Source: an uncultured Woeseiaceae bacterium (GTDB lineage: Bacteria; Pseudomonadota; Gammaproteobacteria; Steroidobacterales; Woeseiaceae). From it: a stretch of DNA of 40,454 bases. The notes beneath the pieces were generated by a model. It saw nothing but the letters and a program-made list of their open reading frames with translations. It ran no database searches and was not told where the DNA came from. Shown piece after piece: positions 26,548 to 36,446 of the stretch. Where the stretch lies: NCBI GenBank assembly GCA_937944275.1, contig CALDZH010000122.1, forward strand, positions 1 through 40,454. Reading direction: 5' to 3'. The translations under genes were made by a program, and so were the position numbers. Position 1 is the first letter of the stretch. Every line of letters starts with the position of its first letter.

Positions 26548-28833
26548 ATGGTTGAGCAATTCATTCGACTGCTGCTTGCGAGTCGATGGGTTGTGCTTGT
26601 CCTGCTGGTCGCAGTTGTTGTTGTCTCGGCAGCTTCTGTTTCCCGGATCAAATTCGACAACTCGATCGAGGCGTGGTTTCTGGATGAAGACCCCAGTCTT
26701 GCTATCTACGATCATTTCTCCGAGACATTTAACGCGGATCAAATTGTTATCGTAGGCCTGTTTGCGGAGGACGTATTCGACGCCGATGTCCTCGCCGCTA
26801 TCGATCAAATCTCTGTCGCCGTGGCACAGCTCAGGTTCGCTGATCGTGTGCAATCAATTACGCACACTTCTTTAGTGGAGAGAATTGGTGGCTTCGATAC
26901 ACCGAATTTTCGCGAACAGATTCTGGCGAGTCCGTTACAGCGAAGCCTGTTGTTATCCCCTGACAACAATGCGACCGCTATCGTCGTGCACTATGCGCGA
27001 GAGGGCAACACGTTTAGAGAAAAACAGGAATTCGTTAATGCGCTACGCGAAATTGTGGGTACTGCCACGGTGGGCGCAGACATCGACGTCGCGATAAGCG
27101 GTGCGCCGGTCCTGGGTGAGGCCGGCCAGACCCGCAACAATGCGGACCTGCGGATCCTCATTCCAGCGATGATTGCTGTCATCGTCATTATTGCCTTCGG
27201 TCTGTTCCAGAGCGTGGTCATGACTTTGCTGCCGTTGGGTGTCAGTGGTGTTGCAGTGTTGTTCGCATACGGACTAATGGCTGCCGCTGGATGGCGCATG
27301 ACTATGATATCGGTCATCCTCATTCCGCTGATCCTGGCGGTGGGCGTCGCGCATTCCGTGCATGTGATCAACCGGTATCGGCTAAATTTCGAAAATGGGC
27401 TCGACAACGAGGCGGCGGTCGTCGACAGTATCAGAAGACTTGCCAGACCGTGCTTCTTTACCAGCATAACAACCGTTATTGGTTTGCTTTCTTTACTCGT
27501 AAGTGAACTTGAGCCCGTACACGAGTTTGCAGTGACGGCGGCTGCAGGAGTCTTTGCGGCCTTTGTCATCAGCATGACGTTCCTGCCTGTCATGCTGCTC
27601 CTGCGTCGACGCAAACTGCATTACCGGCCTACTATCGCCGGGAGTATCGTGGATAATTTACTGGCCCTGGTTTATCGGGCCTCGTCGGCTCATCCTCGTA
27701 AAATCGTCATACTGTGCCTGCTCGTGGGTGTCGGATTTACATGGCTAGCCGTCCGCGTCGAGACCGGGCTCGATCCAATGTCATGGATTCGTCACGATGA
27801 TCCGATTCGGGTTGATACTCAACGGATCGACAGCGCGTTCGGCGGCGCGTTGTCCCTCGAGTTCCTTCTGACCTCGCAGGACGGTCAACTTGATGAGCCG
27901 GATATTCTGCGCCGCATGGAGGCGTTTCAGGACTGGTTAGTGGCAAACAGCAAGGTTGCGAAAGCAACGTCGGTCGCAGACCTGGTCAAGGAAGCAGCAA
28001 GGGTTGCACGGGGCGCGGGCCAAAGCGGCTTCGACTTACCAAAGACCCGGTTCCTGACGACTGAGTTGCTCGGCAAGTTACGTAGCGACGAGCAGCTGGG
28101 GCCGTGGGTAACGCCAACGTACACAGAAGCCCGCATAGCGGCGCGAGTGCCGCTGTCGTCCGCCCAGGAAATCATTGATGAAATTCCGGCTATAGAACAG
28201 CGTATCGCGCAAAGTTTTGAGGGCTCTGGCGTGACGGTTGCATTGACCGGGCACGCAGTGCTGGCCAGCAAAATGCAGACCCATATGCTCGACAGCCAGC
28301 TGCAAAGTTTTGGCGTGGCGCTGGGTGTGGTCTCACTTGTGATGATCCTGCTCTTGAGGTCTGCGGCACTGGGTCTATTAGCCATGGTTCCAAACCTGCT
28401 GCCAATTGCCATTGGACTGGGCGCGATGACCCTGCTCGATATTCCGCTGAATCCGGCTACTGTCATGATCGCAGCCGTTGCGCTGGGCATTGTGGTTGAT
28501 GACACAGTCCACCTCATGACGGCATTCGAACGAGGCGTGCGCAACGCTGGGAAGGTTGGGGCCGCGATCAAGTCGACTTTGCTTGAGGTCGGTCAGCCGG
28601 TTATGGTAACCAGCGTCCTGCTGGTCGCGGGATTCTCAACACTAATTCTTGGCAGCTTCCTGCCAACCCGACAGGTTGGTGGGCTCGTCGCGCTGATAGT
28701 CGCGGCCGCGCTGGTAACCGACCTTGTTTTTTTGCCGGCGATTCTGCGTGCCCTGCCCGACGAACTGATCACGAAATCACTCGGTCGGGATTCTCATTCG
28801 CCTGGTCAGGACATGTCCGACCTGCCGAAATAA
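26548..28833 (+). CDS. MMPL/RND superfamily transporter (HAE-3-like)
   Basis: 761 aa; two repeats of TM bundles, e.g. VILIPLILAVGVAHSVHVINRY and MIAAVALGIVVDDTVHLMTAFERG. Confidence 0.92.
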   Translation: MVEQFIRLLLASRWVVLVLLVAVVVVSAASVSRIKFDNSIEAWFLDEDPSLAIYDHFSETFNADQIVIVGLFAEDVFDADVLAAIDQISVAVAQLRFADRVQSITHTSLVERIGGFDTPNFREQILASPLQRSLLLSPDNNATAIVVHYAREGNTFREKQEFVNALREIVGTATVGADIDVAISGAPVLGEAGQTRNNADLRILIPAMIAVIVIIAFGLFQSVVMTLLPLGVSGVAVLFAYGLMAAAGWRMTMISVILIPLILAVGVAHSVHVINRYRLNFENGLDNEAAVVDSIRRLARPCFFTSITTVIGLLSLLVSELEPVHEFAVTAAAGVFAAFVISMTFLPVMLLLRRRKLHYRPTIAGSIVDNLLALVYRASSAHPRKIVILCLLVGVGFTWLAVRVETGLDPMSWIRHDDPIRVDTQRIDSAFGGALSLEFLLTSQDGQLDEPDILRRMEAFQDWLVANSKVAKATSVADLVKEAARVARGAGQSGFDLPKTRFLTTELLGKLRSDEQLGPWVTPTYTEARIAARVPLSSAQEIIDEIPAIEQRIAQSFEGSGVTVALTGHAVLASKMQTHMLDSQLQSFGVALGVVSLVMILLLRSAALGLLAMVPNLLPIAIGLGAMTLLDIPLNPATVMIAAVALGIVVDDTVHLMTAFERGVRNAGKVGAAIKSTLLEVGQPVMVTSVLLVAGFSTLILGSFLPTRQVGGLVALIVAAALVTDLVFLPAILRALPDELITKSLGRDSHSPGQDMSDLPK

Positions 28834-30398
28834 TCAGACCAGTCAGTATTCCTGTTGAGAGGTGAAGGCTTGATGTCTCCTAAACGCATTCCCTTATTTA
28901 CAAGCGCACCCGTGTAGACGTCATAGGCGTTTTCGGAAACCCTGTTGACTCGAACTGGCCGAAGTTGGCCGAGTCGGACACACAGGTCATAGTGATGGCT
29001 GCGCCGGAGCTGTTCCTCCAGCACTGCGGCAAACTGTTTCGGAAGCTCATCAGCAGATTCTACATACAACGAATAGCCCGGCGAGGCGTCCGGGTTGTCG
29101 AGGGCAAGCATCGCGAATCGTGGCTTGATTTCAAATCGGGTAAACACAACCTCCAGGCAGTCAGCCACGAACGCCTCATTAAGTTTTTCCCCGCAGTGAT
29201 CCGAGACATTGTCGGCCTTGCCGATGAAGCGCAGGCTCGGTATGCCCTTGTAGAATCCGGTCACCTCGACCTGGTCCCGCAATGCGTAGCGATACAGTCC
29301 TCCACCAGTGGTGACGATCAGTGTGTAGGTGCATTTATTCTTTAGCGACCAGGCCGGGTGAACGCTACCGCCCTCATCCTGGAATTCAAAAAAGTGGCTA
29401 CGAATAGCCAAAGGATGATGTCGCTCAAGGGGGAGTGTTACAAAAGCCTCAGTAGCGACGATACCCTTGGGTTGCAGTTTTACGCCGGGAAACTCTGCGC
29501 GCAGGTCCGGCAAGTAATGCGCGGCGTGGGCATCCCCCCAGCAGCTGATCATCGCAAGGTTCGGCCACAGGGCAGCTGGATTGTCGGGTCCGAGCCGGGC
29601 GAGTTCGCGACTGCGAGGTTCGTCCCTCGCGATGCGTAATGTCGGCGTACTCAGACCCGAGCCCAGGTCATCGAGCAAAATCGACCAGTTGCTCCGCAGG
29701 TAGCGAAGCAGCAAAAGAATAAAAGATGGATGCCAGGCTGACATCAAGCGCAGATCACGGCACTTCAGCAGTGATAACAACGTCAGTCGCCAGAACGTGT
29801 CCATGTCGGTTACACCGCGGAGTTGCGGTGGTGTCGCCAGTGTGAGGTTGACGAGGTGCCGCGCAAACCCTCCGAGATAGGCGCTGTCTTCGTCGAAACC
29901 GATAGGTACGCTGGATTCTTGCGCGCGATTGCGCTGTGCGGGTGGTGTCAGGCTCCAGTATGCGCGGCCGGTCTTGAGGGCGGGTACTTCAAAAAACACG
30001 TTCGATATCCAGACCGCTACGGCACGACTGAATTCTGCCTGCAGCCGGCGCGTGTAGGGAATCCACTTTTCCGCCCCCGAGGAACCGCTCGAAGGTTCAA
30101 GAAGCTTGACGGGTTCTGCAGTCAGAACATTGTGTGCGCCGGAAGCGATCTGGCTGATCCACGGCTCGAAATCCTCATAGGGGCGCACGGGGACCATTTC
30201 CGCAAAATCTTCCCAGCTGCGTATCTCCGAAAAACGATGGTCCTTTCCGAAATCGGTGGCGGCATTGTCGCGGACATAGCGTGATAACAGCTGTCGCTGT
30301 GTTTCCTCGATCTTCGTTGCGGCATGCCTGAAGCGCATCCACTCCGGCAGGCTTGCCGCAAGCCAGAGATTGTTGGCGATGGCGGGCCCGAGCTTCAA
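28806..30398 (-). CDS. GH3-family (auxin-responsive promoter-type) acyl-acid amido synthetase
   Basis: EPSSGSSGAEKWIPYTRRLQAEF ATP-binding motif; VTTGGGLYRYALRDQVEVTGF. Confidence 0.92.
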   Translation of the reverse strand: MKLGPAIANNLWLAASLPEWMRFRHAATKIEETQRQLLSRYVRDNAATDFGKDHRFSEIRSWEDFAEMVPVRPYEDFEPWISQIASGAHNVLTAEPVKLLEPSSGSSGAEKWIPYTRRLQAEFSRAVAVWISNVFFEVPALKTGRAYWSLTPPAQRNRAQESSVPIGFDEDSAYLGGFARHLVNLTLATPPQLRGVTDMDTFWRLTLLSLLKCRDLRLMSAWHPSFILLLLRYLRSNWSILLDDLGSGLSTPTLRIARDEPRSRELARLGPDNPAALWPNLAMISCWGDAHAAHYLPDLRAEFPGVKLQPKGIVATEAFVTLPLERHHPLAIRSHFFEFQDEGGSVHPAWSLKNKCTYTLIVTTGGGLYRYALRDQVEVTGFYKGIPSLRFIGKADNVSDHCGEKLNEAFVADCLEVVFTRFEIKPRFAMLALDNPDASPGYSLYVESADELPKQFAAVLEEQLRRSHHYDLCVRLGQLRPVRVNRVSENAYDVYTGALVNKGMRLGDIKPSPLNRNTDWSDYFGRSDMS

Positions 30399-31123
30399 TC
30401 GTCTGTATCAGGGAACAGCTTGCGTCCCTTCGTCCACATGCGTCGTCCCAGGCGAGTTAACTCGTCTTCGGCAAGAATGGAGAAGCATACGAGCTCGTCG
30501 CCGCGCTCGTGCCCCGGATTACGTTCGGCAAAGTACTTGATATGAGGGTCCGACAGCCGATTCTCAGGGATGCCACGATAGCCGCTTTTAAGAATAGCCG
30601 GAGCGTCGAGGCGCACGACGCCGGTTTCCGGGTTGTAGTTGTTTCCGAATCGCGCGCTTGCCACGGTGTCCATTATCAATTGGATATTGCCTGGAGTGTG
30701 CTTGTCATAGCGCGGGTAGAACGATGCACTATAGACGGGCAGGAATCGATAGGTCCGGTAGCCGGAGACCAGAAGGAACCAGTACAGACGTTCCCTTCGA
30801 TACAGGCGGCGAAGATAGTCGATAGCGCCCATCCAGTAGTAGCTCAGCGCTGAGTCGCTCCAGGTTTCGCTGTCGACCACGGTGTCTCCGGAGTAGACGA
30901 CAGCAATGGTCTGGCCGTCGACCTCGACATCGTAGATGTCCATGCTTGAAAACCCGCACAACACGCCATTTTCATTCTGCAGCAGAAGTACCCAGTTTTT
31001 TCGTTCCAGATCCCGATTAAAGACATCGAATGAAACGCCATCAAACTGCTGGCAAAACAGATCGTACATCGAGACTCGCATCTTTGAGCCTGTTTCTTCG
31101 CGTCTTACGACCTTTCCTTTCAC
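30395..31123 (-). CDS. Hypothetical protein, GNAT-like (low confidence)
   Basis: 242 aa; central 'WVLLLQNENGVLCGFSSMDIYDVEVDGQTIAVVYSGDTVV' has a GNAT-like beta pattern. ATGA overlap with GH3. Confidence 0.6.
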   Translation of the reverse strand: MKGKVVRREETGSKMRVSMYDLFCQQFDGVSFDVFNRDLERKNWVLLLQNENGVLCGFSSMDIYDVEVDGQTIAVVYSGDTVVDSETWSDSALSYYWMGAIDYLRRLYRRERLYWFLLVSGYRTYRFLPVYSASFYPRYDKHTPGNIQLIMDTVASARFGNNYNPETGVVRLDAPAILKSGYRGIPENRLSDPHIKYFAERNPGHERGDELVCFSILAEDELTRLGRRMWTKGRKLFPDTDD

Positions 31124-32238
31124 AGGATAGCGACCTCCGGATGCGGGATACGGTCATCCAGCATGCTTACTGCTTCTGCACCATCTTCCCAAAAGACCAC
31201 ATAGATTACGCTAACGTATTCATGACTGGTAAACCGCTTGCGAATGACATTAGCCAGCGGGTTTCTTGCTGCGAAGGAAATCATGACGTAGTCAAGGTCC
31301 TTCCTCATGGCTTGTTCGCATCCGGCTGCGACAAGAGCGATCAGTGATTCCTCATCGTCCTCGTTTACCGCGACGTGTGACAGAAACGCACTTTCGAGCT
31401 TCGCTCCCGGAAACGGCAGGCGCGGCCGGCCGATGAAAGGAGCGACGATATTGAGCAGCGGCCGGACTCTGCTCAACCTGGTCGAGTAACCACGAATGAC
31501 CGTTTGTTTGAATGCTCTTTGATCCCACAAAGCGAGGCAGCTGCGCACATCATCGCCGTGCCGGCAGAGCAGAAAGTCCTCTGGCGCAAGACCGCGGCAG
31601 CGTGTCGCCGAGCCCAGTACTTCCTCGGTCCAGGCGGGATGAAACTGGTAGCGGGCGCCGCTTTCCGCGAGCTTCGCGGCGATGTTCGTCATCTGCTGCT
31701 TACTCGCACGGGCAACATCGCACGACGCCTGGCGACGGCGGCGCGCGCCGAGCCTCGCTGGAATCGTGAACGTGACCATCGTCTCCAATGGCCGGTATGC
31801 GGGCATGTCACCCAGACCAGCTTCAAGCAGGCGCCGGGCACGGTGGTTATCTTCAATGATCGTCGTCAGGTAAAACGAGACGTCGCCGGCCTCGTGAAAC
31901 TGTCGCATCTTTCGGTACGACCCCAGCAGAAGCTTGCGACGCGCCTTCAGGCCGCCCTGCGCCCGAAGTTCGCCGAAGTAGCCAATGCGTTGCGCCGTGC
32001 CATTGATGTAAGTTTCAAGTTCGAACCGGCCGCCTGACGCGATCAGCTCTCTCGGTTCGCCGCCAAAAGCCAGCATCATCTGGAATTGGTCACCGGAGAT
32101 GCCGGCCGCATGGAATGCGTTGGGCTCTCGCTCGAGGGAGACATGAATATCGCCGGTGAGCGGGTTGTCTCTTAGCAACCTGCGCAACTGTGGTTCAGTG
32201 GCCTCGGTCGCAGCCTCAAATGTCAATTCCGTTGACAT
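31120..32238 (-). CDS. Hypothetical GNAT-like protein
   Basis: ATG rc at 32236-32238; 'FYLTTIIEDNHRARRLLEAGL' resembles a GNAT C-terminal helix. Overlaps the downstream gene by 4 bp. Confidence 0.6.
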   Translation of the reverse strand: MSTELTFEAATEATEPQLRRLLRDNPLTGDIHVSLEREPNAFHAAGISGDQFQMMLAFGGEPRELIASGGRFELETYINGTAQRIGYFGELRAQGGLKARRKLLLGSYRKMRQFHEAGDVSFYLTTIIEDNHRARRLLEAGLGDMPAYRPLETMVTFTIPARLGARRRRQASCDVARASKQQMTNIAAKLAESGARYQFHPAWTEEVLGSATRCRGLAPEDFLLCRHGDDVRSCLALWDQRAFKQTVIRGYSTRLSRVRPLLNIVAPFIGRPRLPFPGAKLESAFLSHVAVNEDDEESLIALVAAGCEQAMRKDLDYVMISFAARNPLANVIRKRFTSHEYVSVIYVVFWEDGAEAVSMLDDRIPHPEVAIL

Positions 32239-32251
32239 GCTCTTGATCTGA

Positions 32252-33619
32252 TTAGCTGAATCCGTGCGCAGGCTCAAGGCGACCGGACCAGCCCTCGTCG
32301 CCGAGCGGCAGGTCGTTTCGTTGTTGAACCTCACGTCGCATCATGAAGTTGATAAGCGGGAACTGTCGCGTCATAAACGCGTTGGAACGGTTAACCGGGT
32401 CGGCGAAGCGCCTCAGGATATTCGGGACCGAGTAAAACTCGGCCCGCGCCTTGATGCAAAGCTCCTGCAGTTCTTCCGGTTCGAGCAGTTGTGGTTTGAA
32501 AGGAATCTTGTTGTACGTGTAGGTCGGATCCAGCCACCAGGAGTCATACAACAGGCGTCCTTCCTCCTTGAGCCGCTGGTACAGCGGTGTGCCTGGGAAT
32601 GGCGTCAGGTGATTGAAGGCAGCCATGTAAAAGCGGTGCTCATTGGCAAATCTCACCGTCTCCTTGAATGTGTCCGCGGTGTCACGGTTGTATCCAAAAA
32701 CAAAGGTTGGATAGAGACGAATTTTGTAGCGACGCAGTTTTTCGAGGGCCACGTCATAGCCGCCACCCATGGTGTTGAATTTCTTGTTCATCATGCGCAG
32801 CGTTTCGCGTTCCAGGCTTTCGAAGCCGATCAGGAGTCCCTGGCAGCCACTGCGAGAGATCAGGTCAAGAAACTCCTCATCATGCGCCGCATTGATGCTG
32901 GCTTGTGAAACCCAGCGAATCTTGAGGCGCGCGAGCTCGCGGTACAGGTCCTTTGCTTCTTCGAAATTCGAGGTGATGTTGTCATCAACAAAAAAGTAGA
33001 AACTGTTGCGTTTTCTCGCCGCCTCAACTTCTTTAAGAATGTGATCGATCGGCCGTCGTGTTTGCGTTGCACCAAAGTAACTTTGTACGGCGCAGAACTC
33101 ACAACGAAAATGACAGCCGCGTCCTGCCTCAATCAGTGTCACGGGGACGTAGCGTTTGCCTTTGAAAATGCTGCGATCAACGCGCGTCAGGTTCAGGTTC
33201 GGTCTGTCTTCCTCCCGATAAAAGGTTTGCAGAGTATCGTGCCGGACATCGTCGATGACATTTCCCCATTGCCCTTCAGCTTCGCCAATGATGACGGCAT
33301 CGGCGTACAGCGAGGCTTCCTCGGGACACAGCGTGGCGTGGAATCCACCCAGCACGACCTTGACGCCTCGTTGCCGGTATTCCGTCGCGATCTGATAAGC
33401 GCGCCTTGCCGTGTACGTTTCGATACTGATCGCGACCAGGTCGGTGGCTTCCTCAAACGGGATGACTTCCAGCCTGTCGTCGTAAAAACGAACGTCTACG
33501 TCGGCGGGCGTTAGCCCGGCAATTGCAGCGGGTGCCAGGGGCTCCATTTGCCAACTGCGTATGTATTTCTGGTCACCTGCCCAGCGCCCAACACAAGGGT
33601 GAATGAGCGTCAGACGCAT
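32252..33619 (-). CDS. B12-binding-type radical SAM protein (rSAM-1)
   Basis: N-terminal Rossmann-like B12-binding-type domain (VVLGGFHATLCPEEA); CxxxCxxC as CHFRCEFC; FFVDDNI. Start chosen at MRLTLIHP. Confidence 0.93.
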   Translation of the reverse strand: MRLTLIHPCVGRWAGDQKYIRSWQMEPLAPAAIAGLTPADVDVRFYDDRLEVIPFEEATDLVAISIETYTARRAYQIATEYRQRGVKVVLGGFHATLCPEEASLYADAVIIGEAEGQWGNVIDDVRHDTLQTFYREEDRPNLNLTRVDRSIFKGKRYVPVTLIEAGRGCHFRCEFCAVQSYFGATQTRRPIDHILKEVEAARKRNSFYFFVDDNITSNFEEAKDLYRELARLKIRWVSQASINAAHDEEFLDLISRSGCQGLLIGFESLERETLRMMNKKFNTMGGGYDVALEKLRRYKIRLYPTFVFGYNRDTADTFKETVRFANEHRFYMAAFNHLTPFPGTPLYQRLKEEGRLLYDSWWLDPTYTYNKIPFKPQLLEPEELQELCIKARAEFYSVPNILRRFADPVNRSNAFMTRQFPLINFMMRREVQQRNDLPLGDEGWSGRLEPAHGFS

Positions 33620-33636
33620 AGCTCTTTGCGGCCCGC

Positions 33637-34995
33637 TCACAATATTTCCTGCCGCCGAAGCGGTGTAGATTCGGACTGCACCATCTGCCAGTCGCAGGTG
33701 TAAAACTTGTCGAGACGCCTGCCGTAGAAGCGATAGCCGAGATTTGCCCCGAGATACAGGGCTTTGGAAATCGGTGTTGAACGCATGCGCCTGGCAATAG
33801 ACGAGTAGCTGTAAACCTGGCGCCAGGCCTTCATGTTGCCTTGCTCCAGTTCCGCAACGCTCATGTTGGTGGGCTGAAAGACGACATGCTGGCCATCATA
33901 GAGCTCCCAGTTTTTCGTCAGGATCCGGTTCTCCTTTTCGAGGCGCTCGTGCAGGCCGGTACCCGGGAATGGCGTCAATATCGCGAAACGGGGCAGGTCG
34001 ATACGCGTATCGATGACGAACTGCGCGGTTTCCGCGAAGACATCGGTCGTATCACTATCGAGCCCGAATACGAAAGTGCCGTTCAGCGCTATGCCGTGAT
34101 CGTGGAAGCGGCGAATCCATTCTGCGTAGAGTTCGGGCGAGTTAAAACCTTTGCTGACGTCCTTGAGCGCTGCAGGCGAGATGGACTCGAAGCCGACAAG
34201 CAATGCCATGCAGCCACTGCGCGCGCACAGGTCGAGTAGCTCTTCATCGCGTGCAAGCAGGCTGGTGGCAAGGCCTCCCCACTGGATGCGCAGCGGCATC
34301 AACGCGGTAAATAGCTCCGCGGCGTACTCTTTGTCTGCGATCAGGTTGAGGTCGATGAAAATCGCGCGCCTGGCGCCTGTGGAGCGAATTTCGTCAATGA
34401 CCTCTGCAACCGGTTTTTGGTAAGGCTTGCGGCCCCAGGCAAACGGCACCACGCAGAAATCGCAGCGATGGTTGCAGCCGCGCGTTGCTTCGAAGACGCC
34501 TGTCTTTACATGCTTGCCGCCCGGGATCAGGTCCCGGCGCGCGCGCGGGCGATTGGCAAGGCTGAGATCCGGCGCCTGTGTGTAGCGCTCCCGCATTTGG
34601 CCGGCCACAAAATCACGCAACAGTTCCGGCCACGTGTCTTCCGCGTAACCCACTACAAGAGTGTCCGCATGTGCGGCCGCATCGTCGGGTACAAGCGTTA
34701 TGTGGGGACCGCCCATGACGACCGCAATGCCGCGATCGCGAAAATGTCGCGCAAGTTCGTAAGAGCGCTTGGCAGTGCCTGTAATGACAGTGATGCCGAT
34801 GAGGTCGACATCGAGATCCTCGGGAATATCCTCGATGCCTTCGTCGAACAATGAGAGGTCGTGTTCGATTTCGTCCGGAATCAGGGCCGCAAGCGTCGGG
34901 AGCGTCAATGGCGCGTAGCGCAGTGACTTGCGAAAGATGCCGCCGCGGTGACGATACAATGGTCCCTTTGGCGACAGGAGAGCAATTCTAAGCAT
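33637..34995 (-). CDS. B12-binding-type radical SAM protein (rSAM-2)
   Basis: VVMGGPHITLVPDDA; CNHRCDFC; IFIDLNL. Confidence 0.93.
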   Translation of the reverse strand: MLRIALLSPKGPLYRHRGGIFRKSLRYAPLTLPTLAALIPDEIEHDLSLFDEGIEDIPEDLDVDLIGITVITGTAKRSYELARHFRDRGIAVVMGGPHITLVPDDAAAHADTLVVGYAEDTWPELLRDFVAGQMRERYTQAPDLSLANRPRARRDLIPGGKHVKTGVFEATRGCNHRCDFCVVPFAWGRKPYQKPVAEVIDEIRSTGARRAIFIDLNLIADKEYAAELFTALMPLRIQWGGLATSLLARDEELLDLCARSGCMALLVGFESISPAALKDVSKGFNSPELYAEWIRRFHDHGIALNGTFVFGLDSDTTDVFAETAQFVIDTRIDLPRFAILTPFPGTGLHERLEKENRILTKNWELYDGQHVVFQPTNMSVAELEQGNMKAWRQVYSYSSIARRMRSTPISKALYLGANLGYRFYGRRLDKFYTCDWQMVQSESTPLRRQEIL

Positions 34996-35105
34996 TGCGT
35001 TACTCCGCGGACTGGCCCGGATTGATACCTGCTATGATCAGGCTGTCGAAACGGTATGGCTGATCGCAGGACCTCCAGCTTACCACGGGCTATTTGGCGA
35101 CCAGA

Positions 35106-36446
35106 ATGAAAATAACATTCATCCGCCCGAACATGTATGACGATCGCTCTTCGGATGCGATGGAGCCACTGTGTTTCGCGATCCTCAAATCGCTTACGCC
35201 GGCGGATATCGAGGTATCCTTATATGACGAACGGCTTGAGGAGATTCCGCTCGACCTTGATTCCGATCTCGTCGCGATGACCGTCGAGACCTACACGGCC
35301 AGGCGCGCTTACCAGATAGCCGACCATTATCGGCGGCGCGGAATGCCTGTCGTGATGGGCGGGTACCACCCGACTTTTCTGCCCGACGAAGCATCGGAAC
35401 ATGCTGATGCCGTCGTCAAAGGGGATGCGGAAGGTGTCTGGGAGCGAGTGGTTGAGGACGCTCGCGCGGATTCGTTGCGGCCCGTGTACGAAAGCGCCGA
35501 GTTTCCTTCCCTGGATAACTGCATGCCGGATCGCAGCATATTTGCAGGCAAGAACTATGGACCTATGGGGTTGGTGCAGTTCAGTCGCGGCTGCAGGTTC
35601 AATTGCTCATTTTGCTCGATTCGGGCGTTTTACAAGAACAGCCTCAGGCAACGACCCGTGGAAGACGTCGTCGAGGATATTCGGCGATCAGGGCGCCGGC
35701 ACATTTTTCTCGTCGACGACAATCTGTTTGTGGATGTCGAGACGACCCGGGCTCTTTTTGAGGCGTTGGTGCCGCTGAACATCAGCTGGTCGTGCCAGGT
35801 ATCGATCGATATTGCGAGAGACGCCGATCTTGTACGCCTGATGCGTCGTAGCGGGTGCATCAGCGCGTTGATTGGATTTGAATCGCTCGACATCGACAGC
35901 CTTAGAGAGCTCAAGAAACACTGGAATACCAAGTGGCAATCCTACGATGATGCGATCAGGGTTTTCAGGGATGCAGGCATCATGTTGTATGGCACGTTTG
36001 TGTTTGGCTGCGATAATGACACGGTCAGTTCCTTCGACAAATCGGTGGAATTCGCGCTCCGTAACAAGTTTCTGCTGGCGAATTTCAATCCACTGACGCC
36101 TACGCCTGGCGCACCGCTGTTCGAGCAGATGAAAAAGGAAGGACGGCTTCTGCATGAACGCTGGTGGCTGGACCCGGACTTCGGGTACGGCGATGCGACC
36201 TTCGAGCCACGTGGGATGTCGGCGAGGGAGCTGACAAGCGGATGCTTCTCTTCGAGAAAGAAATTCAATACCGCACATTCGATCATGCGTCGCATGCTTG
36301 ATGTACGGGCAAACCTGCGCACGCCTTACCGGGCCGGCATTTACCTCGTGGCAAATCTACTGTCACGCCGTGAGATACATCGCAAGCAAGGACGCAGGCT
36401 GGGCTCGACCGATTACCAGCCAACACAGCCGGAATTGCGCCCATGA
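35106..36446 (+). CDS. B12-binding-type radical SAM protein (rSAM-3; alternative TTG 35094)
   Basis: VVMGGYHPTFLPDEA; CRFNCSFC; FLVDDNL. Confidence 0.93.
   Translation: MKITFIRPNMYDDRSSDAMEPLCFAILKSLTPADIEVSLYDERLEEIPLDLDSDLVAMTVETYTARRAYQIADHYRRRGMPVVMGGYHPTFLPDEASEHADAVVKGDAEGVWERVVEDARADSLRPVYESAEFPSLDNCMPDRSIFAGKNYGPMGLVQFSRGCRFNCSFCSIRAFYKNSLRQRPVEDVVEDIRRSGRRHIFLVDDNLFVDVETTRALFEALVPLNISWSCQVSIDIARDADLVRLMRRSGCISALIGFESLDIDSLRELKKHWNTKWQSYDDAIRVFRDAGIMLYGTFVFGCDNDTVSSFDKSVEFALRNKFLLANFNPLTPTPGAPLFEQMKKEGRLLHERWWLDPDFGYGDATFEPRGMSARELTSGCFSSRKKFNTAHSIMRRMLDVRANLRTPYRAGIYLVANLLSRREIHRKQGRRLGSTDYQPTQPELRP

Noticed and set aside
25738-26853. 371-aa minus-strand ORF spanning the b561, nitroreductase and MMPL genes
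   Set aside because: Crosses three plus-strand genes with good motif support; its translation has no recognisable domain.
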